A stretch of 64,000 nt of DNA from NCBI RefSeq assembly GCF_900465315.1, contig NZ_UBIX01000012.1; one strand, written 5' to 3'. This document shows, piece after piece, positions 25,935 to 34,726 of this stretch (position 1 is the stretch's first letter; the number at the start of each line of letters is the position of its first letter). This stretch comes from Asaia bogorensis_B (GTDB taxonomy: Bacteria; Pseudomonadota; Alphaproteobacteria; Acetobacterales; Acetobacteraceae). The notes below the pieces were generated by a model. The model was not told the DNA's origin and ran no database searches. It saw only the letters and a program-made list of their open reading frames with translations. The position numbers and the translations under genes are program-made.

Positions 25935-26957
25935 TCAGAGAGCCGCCAGAAGTGCCTTTGTCAGCTCGGCCGTGCCTGTCTCGCCACCCAGATCACGCGT
26001 GCGCACGCCATCAATGCGGATGACGCGGTCGATAGCCTGATCCACACGTGTGGAAAGGTCCTGACGACCGACATGAGCAAGCATCATGCTGGCAGCCATG
26101 AGCATGGCCAGCGGGTTCGCAACGCCCTTGCCGGCGATATCGGGGGCGGAGCCGTGCACCGCCTCGAAGATTGCAGCATCCGGGCCGATATTGGCACCGG
26201 GTGCCATGCCAAGACCACCGACAAGACCAGCAGTGAGATCAGAGAGAATGTCGCCAAACAAATTCGTCGTGACGATCACGTCGTACTGCCAGGGATCGGT
26301 GACGAGCTGCATGGCGCAGGCATCGACGATGCGCTCCTCAACAGCGACACGACCTTCATATTCCTTGGCGACCTTCCGACCTTCCTCGAGGAAAATCCCG
26401 CTGAAGATCTTGAGGATATTGGCCTTGTGAACCAGCGTGACCTTTTTGCGGCCATTGGCCACCGCGTAATCGAAGGCGAAGCGCACAATGCGCGCACATT
26501 CTGCGCGCGAGTTGAAACCAGCGCCATAGGCCAGACCCTTCGGGTCGTCACCGACGGGCAGATAATGCTCCATCGCAGCATAGAGCCCTTCGATGTTCTC
26601 GCGCACAACCACGAGATCCACCTTGTCGAAGCGGCCGCCCGGAACGACCGTCCGCGTCGGGCGCAGATTGGCGTAGAGCCCAAACTCCTGACGCATCGTC
26701 ACATTGACGGATTTGAAACCCGCACCAACCGGCGTGGTGAGCGGCCCCTTGAGAGCAAGGCCGGTCTTGCGAATGCTGTCGAGGGTCGGCTGTGGCAGCG
26801 GCGCGCCGAACTTCTCAATGGCGCCAAGACCGCCGGATTGATGGTCCCATTCGAACGGGGCACCGACCTTGGACAGGATCTCAACAACAGAGGCGGTGAT
26901 TTCCGGCCCGATACCATCACCCTCGATAAGGGTCGCGGGGATCATGTGATCAGCCAT
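25935..26957 (-). CDS. icd: NAD-dependent isocitrate dehydrogenase
   Basis: A 340-residue enzyme of the isocitrate/isopropylmalate dehydrogenase family. The start at 26957 has AAAGGAAAG just upstream. Substrate motifs include GDGIGPEI, the KSVNVTMRQEFGLYANLRP arginine cluster, VVVRENIEGLYAAMEHY, VHKANILK and the metal-binding TTNLFGDILSDLTAGLVGG. The segment HGSAPDIAGKGVANPLAMLMAASMML fits the NAD-using isocitrate dehydrogenase type rather than LeuB, and acetic acid bacteria typically have this form. It converts isocitrate to 2-oxoglutarate in the TCA cycle. It lies 16 bases after the aminopeptidase gene on the same strand and is probably cotranscribed. Confidence 0.85.
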   Translation of the reverse strand: MADHMIPATLIEGDGIGPEITASVVEILSKVGAPFEWDHQSGGLGAIEKFGAPLPQPTLDSIRKTGLALKGPLTTPVGAGFKSVNVTMRQEFGLYANLRPTRTVVPGGRFDKVDLVVVRENIEGLYAAMEHYLPVGDDPKGLAYGAGFNSRAECARIVRFAFDYAVANGRKKVTLVHKANILKIFSGIFLEEGRKVAKEYEGRVAVEERIVDACAMQLVTDPWQYDVIVTTNLFGDILSDLTAGLVGGLGMAPGANIGPDAAIFEAVHGSAPDIAGKGVANPLAMLMAASMMLAHVGRQDLSTRVDQAIDRVIRIDGVRTRDLGGETGTAELTKALLAAL

Positions 26958-26973
26958 TCTGTCTTTCCTTTGT

Positions 26974-28743
26974 TCAGTTCGTGATTGGCGCGCAGGCGTC
27001 AACAAGCCAGTTCCGGTCGTCCTCGTCCAGAAGCGGGCCGATATGGGCGAGCGTATCCTGATGATAGGTATTCAGCCAGCGCAGCTCTTCCGGTTCCAGT
27101 AACGATGCCATGATCAGACGCCGATCGAACGGCGCGAAGCCAAGTACCTCGAACTCGAGGAAGGGGGCCTGGCTTGCGACTGATGCAGCCTTGACCAGAA
27201 GCAGGTTTTCCAGCCGGATGCCGTAGGAACCGGGCAGGTAATAGCCCGGCTCGTCAGAGACGATCATGCCTTCTTCCAGCGCCACAGGACGAGCAACAGA
27301 GCTGATGTTCTGAGGCCCCTCATGCACGGAAAGGTAGCTGCCAATGCCATGCCCTGTACCGTGGTCATAATCGAGCCCGGCCTGCCACAGCGCATAGCGT
27401 GCCAGAGCGTCGAGCCTATGCCCCGTCGTACCCTGAGGGAAGCGGGCGCGGGCGAGAAGGATGTTACCCTTGAGCACGCGGGTAAAGGCCTCGCACAACG
27501 CTGCGGGCGGCGCATCAGGGCCATTCCAGATCGTTCGTGTCACGTCTGTGGTGCCGGCATCATACTGGCCCCCGCTATCGATCAGATAGACCTGATTGGG
27601 CTGCAGGATCAGATCCTGACCGGGCAGGGCGCGATAATGCGGCAGGGCAGCATTGGGGCCGACAGCCGAAATCGCCGGGAAGCTTTCCCCATGATAGCTC
27701 TCTGAAGCACCGCGAAACCCGTTGAGGATTTCGGCGAGCATGGTTTCGCGCAGCCCCGTGCCTTCGCGGGAGACGAAGTGGAGGAAGCGGCAAAGCGCGG
27801 CTGAATCGGGCAGATGCACCTTGCGCGCGCCGTCCTGCTCGGTAGCGTTCTTGCACGCACGGGGCAGGGCACAGAGATCGTTGCCACGCGCCAGCGTTGC
27901 CCCTGCGTCAGCCAGTGTCCGGATGAACCAGAGCGATGTCTGGGCCGGATCGAAGCGAACGACCTGACCGGAAAGCGCCTTCAGACGGTCCTGAAGCTCC
28001 TCGGGGGGCAGGACAGAAACATTGCGGAACGAGATGGCCGCATCCGGGCTGACACGGCTGATATCGACGAATACTTCCAGAGACGCATCGTGATGCAGGA
28101 TGCCGAAGGCGAGGATGACCGGCGTATTGGGAACGTCATCTCCGCGGATATTCAACAGCCAGGCGAGCGATGTCGGATCACAGACCAGCATGGCTTCCTG
28201 GCCTGCCTTGCGCAGCGCGCCGCCAATCTTGCGGCGTTTGGACAGGCTGCCTTCGCCGCTGAAGGCCTCCGGGTGGTATTGCACGGCGCTCTCGGGCGGC
28301 GCTGGCTGGTCGGCCCAGACGGCATCAACCGGATTGCGATCGAGCGCAACAAAGCTGTAATCGGCTGAGGTCAGGGCATTGAGTTGTGCTTCACCCACCA
28401 GCTTGGGGTCATACCCGATTTTGAGACCCCGCGCATTATGGGCAAGCCACTCCGCTGCTGGCTGTTTTGTCAGATGCAGCCGCTCCCATTGCGTCCCATC
28501 GACCTGGTCCTGCAACTGGCTGGTATAGCGGCCGTCGGAAAACACAGCGGCGGTCTCGCGCAGGATGATGGCAAGACCTGCACTGCCGGTAAATCCCGTC
28601 AGCCAGGCCAGCCGCTCGGCGCATGGGGCCACATATTCACCCAGAAATTCGTCCCCACGCGGCAGCAGAAAGCCATCCACCCCGCTTGCATCGAGTTCAT
28701 GCCGGACAAGTGCCTGGCGTTTGTCGAGAGGGATGAGGCTCAT
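26974..28743 (-). CDS. pepP: Aminopeptidase P (Xaa-Pro aminopeptidase, M24B)
   Basis: A 589-residue metalloprotease with the three-part structure of the longer aminopeptidase P: two creatinase-like N-terminal domains and a C-terminal pita-bread domain. Metal ligands are visible in YLIDSGGQYDAGTTDVTRT (two Asp), in GTGHGIGSYLSVHEGPQ (His) and in IVSDEPGYY and GIRLENLLLV (two Glu). It removes an N-terminal residue next to proline from peptides in the cytoplasm. Two ATGs lie close together (28758 and 28743); the second starts at the family's usual N-terminus. It sits between icd and the GNAT gene in a run of same-strand genes. Confidence 0.92.
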   Translation of the reverse strand: MSLIPLDKRQALVRHELDASGVDGFLLPRGDEFLGEYVAPCAERLAWLTGFTGSAGLAIILRETAAVFSDGRYTSQLQDQVDGTQWERLHLTKQPAAEWLAHNARGLKIGYDPKLVGEAQLNALTSADYSFVALDRNPVDAVWADQPAPPESAVQYHPEAFSGEGSLSKRRKIGGALRKAGQEAMLVCDPTSLAWLLNIRGDDVPNTPVILAFGILHHDASLEVFVDISRVSPDAAISFRNVSVLPPEELQDRLKALSGQVVRFDPAQTSLWFIRTLADAGATLARGNDLCALPRACKNATEQDGARKVHLPDSAALCRFLHFVSREGTGLRETMLAEILNGFRGASESYHGESFPAISAVGPNAALPHYRALPGQDLILQPNQVYLIDSGGQYDAGTTDVTRTIWNGPDAPPAALCEAFTRVLKGNILLARARFPQGTTGHRLDALARYALWQAGLDYDHGTGHGIGSYLSVHEGPQNISSVARPVALEEGMIVSDEPGYYLPGSYGIRLENLLLVKAASVASQAPFLEFEVLGFAPFDRRLIMASLLEPEELRWLNTYHQDTLAHIGPLLDEDDRNWLVDACAPITN

Positions 28744-28813
28744 GGCGTTTTCTTTCATCTCGGGCCCTGTGAGCAGGGCATTGCGGGACGTTTGTAACGG
28801 GGTTCCGGCGTGC

Positions 28814-29380
28814 TTAGACCGGTTGAGGCGGGACCGTGTCGCTGCCGGGCGACGGCGTGTCCTGCATCAGTCTTGAATGCCCATCTTCGTCGAAAAGACG
28901 ATACATGAAGACCAGATCCAGCCAGCGACCAAACTTGAAACCCATCTGGGGAAGGGGCGTGCTCTCGCTGAATCCTGCTGCGCGATGAAGCGCGATCGAG
29001 GCGGTATTGCTGGCAGTAATGGCCCCGATCAGCACATGCATCCCCGCGTGTTCTGCGTGAGCGGTTATGGCTTCAAGCAGCATGCGACCGATACCTTTGC
29101 GCTGCGCTGCACGTGCGACATAGATGGAATGCTCCACCGTGCGGGCATAGCCTTCATAGACGCGAAACGGCCCGTAGGAAGCGAAGCCGAGGATGGTCCC
29201 GTCTTCCACAGCCACGATAACCGGAAAGCCGGCAGCCTTGCGTTCGGCCATCCAGCCGCGTCGCTCTTCCAGGCTGCGCGGTGACGTTGCCCATATTGCC
29301 TCGGAAGTCGCGATCGCATCATTGGTGATAGCGAGAATGGCGGGCAGGTCGATTTCGGTCGCGTCGCGAAGTTCAGTCAC
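28814..29380 (-). CDS. GNAT N-acetyltransferase, phosphinothricin/methionine-sulfoximine type
   Basis: A 188-residue GNAT enzyme. It begins with RDATEIDLPAILAITNDAI, then VEHSIYVARAAQRKGIGRMLLEAITAHAE, which holds the acetyl-CoA pyrophosphate loop (QRKGIG), and ASNTASIALHRAAGFSES near the end. These match the Pat/Bar/MddA subgroup acting on phosphinothricin, methionine sulfoximine or methionine sulfone. An extra 25-residue Asp/Pro-rich tail follows the conserved part. The gene overlaps prmA by eight bases, so it is translationally coupled to it. The natural substrate is unknown. Confidence 0.82.
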   Translation of the reverse strand: MTELRDATEIDLPAILAITNDAIATSEAIWATSPRSLEERRGWMAERKAAGFPVIVAVEDGTILGFASYGPFRVYEGYARTVEHSIYVARAAQRKGIGRMLLEAITAHAEHAGMHVLIGAITASNTASIALHRAAGFSESTPLPQMGFKFGRWLDLVFMYRLFDEDGHSRLMQDTPSPGSDTVPPQPV

Positions 29381-30269
29381 GGCGGCGCAGAACCAGCGTG
29401 GACCACTCGCCTTCGTAGTACTGCTTCTCGAGCACCAGTCCCTGGCGCCTGTGCGCGGCCAGCACCATACGGGCCTGGGTCGTCAACAGGCCGGCAAGAA
29501 TGACCGTCCCCCCCGGGGCAAGATGGCTACCAAGATCACGCGCCATCTTGCAGAGCGGGCGTGCCAGGATATTGGCGAAGACGAGATCGTAAGGGGCCTT
29601 GGCACGAACCGCCGGTGTCAGCCAGCCATTGCCCAGGCGGGCATCGATCAGCGGGCCAATGCCGTTGAGCTTCGCGTTGCTTGCGGCCACCCGGACCGAC
29701 CAGGGCTCGATATCCACGGCAAGGATACGCTTGTTGAAAAGACGTGCCGCCGCCATGGCCAGAATGCCCGACCCGCAGCCCATATCGAGGATGCGGGCCG
29801 GTTTGCGCCAGGCCATGTCTTCGAGTGCTCGCAGGCAGCCACGGGTGGAACCATGCTCGCCTGACCCAAATGCGATACCTGCATCCAGCGTGATGGTCAG
29901 ACGATCACGCTTGTGGCTGGGGGTGAGGTGGGTACCCCGAATGGCGAAGCGCCGTCCGACATCCTGCTGCGGAAAGGCTTCATAGGTACGGGCAAGCCAG
30001 CCTTCTGCCTCGGTGCGCTCGCGCACAAGCTCGGCGTCCACGCCGGTCATGAGGCGCGCCAATGTCAGGGCGCGGGCAAGCTCCTCTTCGGCATGGCCCA
30101 CATCCTTCACGCCCTCGACGCGCCAGATGTTCTGGTCTTCATTGGCCTCGAAAATGCCAACCGTTGTGCAAACAGTCAGAAAGGCCTGTTCGAAAAGCGG
30201 CACGGCCTCATCAGCGACGGTGACGGAGATGGTTTCAAGCGCCGAAGCGTGTCGTCTGGATGCGCTCAC
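29373..30269 (-). CDS. prmA: Ribosomal protein L11 methyltransferase PrmA
   Basis: A 298-residue methyltransferase. The SAM-binding motif is ILDMGCGSGILAMAAARLF, preceded by GIAFGSGEHGSTRGCLRALE and followed by VFANILARPLCKMA, the NxxxxP-type motif specific to PrmA. It trimethylates L11 on the ribosome. The N-terminal domain is degenerate compared with enterobacterial PrmA, as is common in alphaproteobacteria. Its start overlaps the uvrD stop (ATGA) and its stop overlaps the GNAT gene, placing it in a three-gene coupled unit. Confidence 0.92.
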   Translation of the reverse strand: MSASRRHASALETISVTVADEAVPLFEQAFLTVCTTVGIFEANEDQNIWRVEGVKDVGHAEEELARALTLARLMTGVDAELVRERTEAEGWLARTYEAFPQQDVGRRFAIRGTHLTPSHKRDRLTITLDAGIAFGSGEHGSTRGCLRALEDMAWRKPARILDMGCGSGILAMAAARLFNKRILAVDIEPWSVRVAASNAKLNGIGPLIDARLGNGWLTPAVRAKAPYDLVFANILARPLCKMARDLGSHLAPGGTVILAGLLTTQARMVLAAHRRQGLVLEKQYYEGEWSTLVLRRRD

Positions 30270-32494
30270 GAGACCTGTTCCACAAAATGGGCCATAATGC
30301 GTTTTTCGCCTGCCTTCTCGAAGTTGATATGCAATCGGTCGGATTCGACACCGAGCACGGTGCCATAGCCGAATTTCTGATGGAACACGCGTGCGCCCGA
30401 GGCAATTCCGTGTGAGGCATCGGGGCGCACATCTGTCACGCGGGGGGCAGGTGTGCGGAAACGCCCTTGCGTGCTGCTCAACGGGCCCGATGCAAAGATG
30501 GATGTCTGCGCGGCAGCCTGACGGCGCTCCTGCATGGCTTGTCCACTATGCTCGACCGTTTCCGCAGGGATCTCGTCAATGAAGCGGCTGGGCATGGAAT
30601 CCTGCCAGTTGGCATAGATGCGTCGACGGGCGGCATGGATGATGATCGCCCGTTTTCTGGCGCGGGTGATCCCGACATAAGCCAGCCTGCGTTCTTCCTC
30701 GAGGCTCTTGAGACCACCTTCATCGAGGCTGCGCTGTGAGGGAAACACCCCTTCCTCCCAACCGGGGAGGAACACGGTGTCGAACTCCAGCCCCTTGGCT
30801 CCATGCAGGGTCATGAGGCTGACCGTGTCAGCACTTGCCTTGTCCTCGGTCTCGGTGACCAGAGCCACGTGCTCGAGAAAGCCTTCGAGCGTGCCGAAAT
30901 CACCGATGGCCCTAAGCAATTCCTTGATATTGTCGAGCCGCCCTGGGGCCTCAGGCGATTTATCGTCGCGCCACATCGGCAGGTAGCCGCTTTCCTCCAG
31001 CAACTGCTCCATGGCCACCACATGGCCCTCGCTCTCACGGGTTTCGCGGGCGCGGGCAAAGGCCTCCATGAGGCCTGAAAGGGCTTCGCGACCCTTGCCT
31101 TTCACCAGGCCGGTGTCGAGGGCATGAGCAACGCCGACACTCAGCGGCGCATTCAGGCTGCGCGCCTCATGATGAAGCTTCTGTAACCCGGCGGCACCCA
31201 CGCCCCGCTTTGGCACATTGATGATCCGCTCAAAGGCGAGATCATCGGCGGGCTGGGCCAGCACACGCATATATGCCATGGCATCGCGTATCTCGGCACG
31301 CTCATAGAAGCGCAAGCCACCGACCACGCGATAAGGCAGGCCAAGTGTCAGGAAACGTTCTTCAAAGGGGCGTGTCTGAAAGCCCGCTCGCATCAGAATG
31401 GCAATCTGGGAAAGCGGATGTCCCTCACTGCGCAGCCGCTCGATGGCCCCGGCAGCGATACGGGCTTCCTCGTCGGAATCCCATGCGCTGATGATTTGCA
31501 GCTTTTCGCCCTGTGCGTCCTCGCGACCGGGCCGAAGCGTCTTGCCCAGACGGCCTGAATTATGAGCGATCAGCCCGGAGGCCGCAGCAAGGATCTGGGC
31601 TGTCGAACGGTAGTTACGCTCGAGGCGGACGATCTTCGCGCCGGGGAAATCCTTTTCGAAGCGCAGGATGTTTTCCACCTCGGCACCACGCCATGAATAG
31701 ATCGACTGATCGTCGTCACCCACGCAGGCGATATTGGCTGGTCCGTGCTCGCGCTTGGCCAGCAGACGCAGCCAGAGGTACTGGATTGTGTTGGTGTCCT
31801 GGTACTCATCGACCAGGATATAGCGGAACAGCCGGTGATACTGGGCCAGAACGTCTGGCTGTGTGCGCAGGATCTCAAGCGTATGCAGCATGAGATCGCC
31901 AAAGTCACAGGCATTGACCGCCTTGAGCCGGTCCTGATAGGCGGCGTAGAGCTTGCGCGCCTGTCCTCCTGCAAAATCCGTATCCTCGGCTGCCGTCACC
32001 TGCTCGGGCGTCAAGCCGCGATCTTTCCATCGCTGGAAAATGCCCAGCAAAGCCTGAGGTGGCCAGCGTTTCGTATCGAGGCGGAACGGCTCCATGATCT
32101 GACGCACGAGGCGAAGCTGATCGTCGGTATCGAGGATGGTAAAACCAGTGGTCAGCCCGACATATTCAGCGTGACGGCGCAGCATTCGCGCGCACAGGGC
32201 ATGGAATGTGCCCAGCCACAGCCCTTCTACAGTCTCACCCAGCAGGGCACCCACACGCTCGCGCATTTCACGGGCAGCCTTGTTGGTGAAGGTAACCGCC
32301 AGAATCTGGTAGGGCCGCGCGCGGCAATCGAGCAGGATATGGGCAAAGCGCGTGGTCAAAACGCGTGTCTTGCCCGTTCCCGCCCCAGCCAGAATCAGAA
32401 GCGGGCCCTCCGTCGTCTCAATGGCCTCCCGTTGCTCGGGATTGAGGCGTTCAAGGTAATCAGGCGAGGGGGATGGAATGAGGGATTGCGTCAC
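30266..32494 (-). CDS. uvrD: ATP-dependent DNA helicase UvrD/PcrA
   Basis: A 742-residue superfamily 1A helicase. Motifs are read in order: Walker A LAGAGTGKTRVLT, motif Ia TFTNKAAREMRERV, motif II VDEYQDTN, motif III GDDDQSIYSWRGAE, motif IV RNYRST, motif V LMTLHGAKGLEFD and motif VI RLAYVGITRARKRAII. The C-terminus ends with a short Tudor-like segment (GARVFHQKFGYGTVLGVE) that binds RNA polymerase in PcrA/UvrD. It unwinds DNA in mismatch and excision repair. It is the first gene of the minus-strand unit and is divergent from radC with only 27 bases between the start codons, so the two repair genes share a control region. Confidence 0.95.
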   Translation of the reverse strand: MTQSLIPSPSPDYLERLNPEQREAIETTEGPLLILAGAGTGKTRVLTTRFAHILLDCRARPYQILAVTFTNKAAREMRERVGALLGETVEGLWLGTFHALCARMLRRHAEYVGLTTGFTILDTDDQLRLVRQIMEPFRLDTKRWPPQALLGIFQRWKDRGLTPEQVTAAEDTDFAGGQARKLYAAYQDRLKAVNACDFGDLMLHTLEILRTQPDVLAQYHRLFRYILVDEYQDTNTIQYLWLRLLAKREHGPANIACVGDDDQSIYSWRGAEVENILRFEKDFPGAKIVRLERNYRSTAQILAAASGLIAHNSGRLGKTLRPGREDAQGEKLQIISAWDSDEEARIAAGAIERLRSEGHPLSQIAILMRAGFQTRPFEERFLTLGLPYRVVGGLRFYERAEIRDAMAYMRVLAQPADDLAFERIINVPKRGVGAAGLQKLHHEARSLNAPLSVGVAHALDTGLVKGKGREALSGLMEAFARARETRESEGHVVAMEQLLEESGYLPMWRDDKSPEAPGRLDNIKELLRAIGDFGTLEGFLEHVALVTETEDKASADTVSLMTLHGAKGLEFDTVFLPGWEEGVFPSQRSLDEGGLKSLEEERRLAYVGITRARKRAIIIHAARRRIYANWQDSMPSRFIDEIPAETVEHSGQAMQERRQAAAQTSIFASGPLSSTQGRFRTPAPRVTDVRPDASHGIASGARVFHQKFGYGTVLGVESDRLHINFEKAGEKRIMAHFVEQVS

Positions 32495-32521
32495 CCGACC
32501 GATATAGAATGTAATGCGCCT

Positions 32522-33220
32522 ATGGCCAATTGCTCATTTTCGCCTGAAAGCAAGAACCTGCTTCGCGGTGTGGGGCCGCACGGTCATCGCGAGCGCATGC
32601 GTCATCGCGTGATGAGCGCAGGGGCTGACACACTGGCGGATTACGAGATTCTGGAAATGCTGCTTTTCAGCAGCATACCCCGACGCGATACCAAACCCCT
32701 GGCAAAGGCGCTCCTGCAACGATTTGGGAGTCTTTCTGCCGTCTTCGCTGCCCCGGCCCAGGAATTGAGGTCGCTGGGTGTGAGTGATAAGGCACTGCTG
32801 CTCTTGCGTTTCCCCCCGGTACTCGCAGATCGTCTGGCTCTTGCAGAAGACCGGTTGCGTCCCCGTCTCGGGAGCTGGGACCAGCTTTGTGGCTATCTTT
32901 CCGGGGTGATGGCGAGCGCTGTGCCTGAGCAGTTCCGGCTGCTTTATCTGGATAATCGCAACCGATTGCTGGCCGACGAACCGGTCGATGATTTTTCCAC
33001 GACCGCACCAATTTTTCGCAGGGCTCTGGCGCTTCAGGCTGTTTCCTTCATCGGTGTTCAGAAAACACTGACCGCGTTCCATGCCGCGACATCGCCCCTG
33101 CGTCACTTTGCCGAGCGCCTGAGCCTGGAGGCCGGCGCGCTTGCCATGATCGTTCATGACGTTGTGGTTGTAACAGAGAAGCGTCCCCCTTTGAGTCTGA
33201 GACAGAAAGGGTTCTTCTAG
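32522..33220 (+). CDS. radC: RadC paralogue with degenerate JAMM site
   Basis: A 232-residue RadC-family protein. The N-terminal helix-hairpin-helix half is well preserved (GHRERMRHRVMSAGADTL, ADYEILEMLLFSSIPRRDTKPLAKALLQRFGSL). The C-terminal MPN/JAB half starts normally with EQFRLLYLDNRNRLLADE, but the metal motif HxHPx6Sx2D is gone: the expected place reads FIGVQKTLTAFHAATSP. It cannot bind metal as other RadC proteins do, yet the frame is intact and the fold seems kept. A much longer open frame extends 259 codons upstream, antisense to uvrD, and is rejected. A second RadC with the opposite pattern is encoded 750 bases downstream. RadC's cellular role is itself not settled. Confidence 0.85.
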   Translation: MANCSFSPESKNLLRGVGPHGHRERMRHRVMSAGADTLADYEILEMLLFSSIPRRDTKPLAKALLQRFGSLSAVFAAPAQELRSLGVSDKALLLLRFPPVLADRLALAEDRLRPRLGSWDQLCGYLSGVMASAVPEQFRLLYLDNRNRLLADEPVDDFSTTAPIFRRALALQAVSFIGVQKTLTAFHAATSPLRHFAERLSLEAGALAMIVHDVVVVTEKRPPLSLRQKGFF

Positions 33221-33236
33221 GCCACTCCATGCGAGC

Positions 33237-33263
33237 CTTGCCCGCCCATCAGAGGCGGGCAAG
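33237..33263. terminator. Strong hairpin between convergent radC and HAD genes
   Basis: A ten-base perfect stem CTTGCCCGCC / GGCGGGCAAG with a seven-base loop spans the HAD gene's stop codon and follows the first radC gene. There is no T run on either side, so termination may need Rho or the hairpin may protect both 3' ends. Confidence 0.4.
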
Positions 33264-33944
33264 CGCTGCAAACTGGCTGTGCAGGGCAGGTGTCAGATCG
33301 CCGGGCGAAACGACAAGAAGATCGGCTCCTGCCTCTGTCAGCTCAGCCTCTCCGCCATAGCCCCACAACACCCCAAGAGCGCGCAGGCGATTGGCATGGG
33401 CTCCAGAAATATCGAATCGCCGGTCGCCAACCATGAGCGTACGGGTAGGAGATAGTCCCTCCTGCTGCAGAATACGGGCGATCATCTCCGGTTTCTCACC
33501 GCCGCTATCATCATCAGCAGCGCCGTGAACACGGTCGAAGCATTCGTCAAGGCCGTGCTGACGCAGTATTTCGCGGGCGAGGGAGGCTGGTTTGGAGGTT
33601 GCTGTGAAGATCCTGACCGGCGAACGCGCGAGAGCACGCAAAAGGTCGGCCATGTGCGGGAATACGGGTGTCTGGAACCTGCCCGTTTTATCATATAGCG
33701 CACGGTACAGCGCTACCGCCTTTTCAACCCTACTATCGCCATAGACACGGATGACCTCCTCCATCAGTTCGGCCAGCGGAGGGCCGACAACCCATGTGAG
33801 GTCGATTGAAAGATCAGGCTCATGGCCAAGCGCACGCACGACTCCGTGTAGCGTGTCGATGATCCCGATGCGTGAGTCGATAATTGTGCCGTCAAGGTCC
33901 AATAAGATGGAATGTTCGCTCGTATATTGGTCGAATTCTGACAT
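33249..33944 (-). CDS. HAD-family hydrolase, phosphoglycolate phosphatase-like
   Basis: A 231-residue HAD phosphatase. Motif I is LLDLDGTIIDS (nucleophile Asp near residue 17), motif II is FTATSKP, motif III Lys lies in the EKPEMIARIL stretch, and motif IV is MVGDRRFDISGAHAN. The alpha-helical cap insertion after motif I places it in the Gph/phosphoglycolate phosphatase subgroup (GPPLAELMEEV). Substrate is not certain; AHBA- or pyrophosphate-type activities occur in close relatives. It is encoded opposite to the two radC genes and lies between them, 26 bases from the chosen start of the second. Confidence 0.85.
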   Translation of the reverse strand: MSEFDQYTSEHSILLDLDGTIIDSRIGIIDTLHGVVRALGHEPDLSIDLTWVVGPPLAELMEEVIRVYGDSRVEKAVALYRALYDKTGRFQTPVFPHMADLLRALARSPVRIFTATSKPASLAREILRQHGLDECFDRVHGAADDDSGGEKPEMIARILQQEGLSPTRTLMVGDRRFDISGAHANRLRALGVLWGYGGEAELTEAGADLLVVSPGDLTPALHSQFAALARL

Positions 33945-33970
33945 ACATCACTCGATTGGTCTTGGCGGAG

Positions 33971-34726
33971 ATGCCGTTGAAAGAGGTAATCCACAAGCAT
34001 AGCGACGTGGATGTGAGATCGGGTATGCAACACCTTGAAACCGCACAGGCTGTGTTCGGCTCGATGGAACTACCTCACATGGCCTTGGCTGGCGGACAAG
34101 GGCCCGTATTGTCGGATGAGGCCTTGCTGCGCCTTTTTTGCGAGGGCGCTGGCGTCCCGATCAATGAACGCACATCTTTTTGCGAGAACATGTTGATGCG
34201 TTTCGGATCGCTCGCAGCCATGTTTTCATCGGAGCAGCGCACCCTCTCAGGCATTGTTTCACTGAATCGATCCCTTATCTGCACGTTCGCGCTTCTTCAT
34301 GAGGCTGCCATACGGGTCAGCCGGGCAAGAATGGGCGAGGGAGATATCCTCTCCAATCCTCGATCAATGCTCGATTATCTGAAATCCCGCCTCGCACGCG
34401 AACCCATCGAGCAATTCCGTATTCTGTTCCTAGACGAACGGAATTGTCTCCTGGCGGATGAGGCGCAGACACGGGGTACGGTCAACCATACGCCTGTCTA
34501 TCCGCGGGAGGTTGCACGACGCGCCATGGAGATCGGGGCAAAAAGCATTGTGCTCGTTCATAATCACCCAAGTGGTGATCCCACCCCATCCGAGGGTGAT
34601 ATTGCCATGACGCGGGACACGCAGCGTGCTGCAGCTTTAATTGAAGTGCGCATTGCCGATCACATCATCATCGGCAATGGCAGCTATTCGAGCTTCAGGG
34701 AACTCGGACTGATGAGTGAGCGCTGA
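33971..34726 (+). CDS. radC: RadC paralogue with intact JAMM site and divergent N-terminus
   Basis: A RadC protein of about 251 residues from this start. The C-terminal JAB/MPN domain is complete: EQFRILFLDERNCLLADE supplies the Glu and HNHPSGDPTPSEGD fits HxHPx6Sx2D exactly (His197, His199, Ser207, Asp210), followed by RIADHIIIGNGSYSSFRELGLM. The N-terminal half lacks the usual GHRERLRxRF and the helix-hairpin-helix is only partly recognisable. The start is uncertain: the ATG at 33971 has its purine-rich stretch too close, and ATG at 34025 behind GAGATCGGG is an alternative. The stop abuts the purK stop with no base between. It looks like the complement of the neighbouring RadC that has lost its metal site. 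Confidence 0.8.
   Translation: MPLKEVIHKHSDVDVRSGMQHLETAQAVFGSMELPHMALAGGQGPVLSDEALLRLFCEGAGVPINERTSFCENMLMRFGSLAAMFSSEQRTLSGIVSLNRSLICTFALLHEAAIRVSRARMGEGDILSNPRSMLDYLKSRLAREPIEQFRILFLDERNCLLADEAQTRGTVNHTPVYPREVARRAMEIGAKSIVLVHNHPSGDPTPSEGDIAMTRDTQRAAALIEVRIADHIIIGNGSYSSFRELGLMSER

Noticed and set aside
26073..26984. A 303-residue plus-strand ORF
   Set aside because: It is antisense to isocitrate dehydrogenase, whose motifs are all intact, and has no family resemblance.
31745..32521. A 259-codon open extension upstream of the first RadC on the plus strand
   Set aside because: It runs antisense through uvrD, which has a full set of helicase motifs, and the RadC family starts at about 32522.
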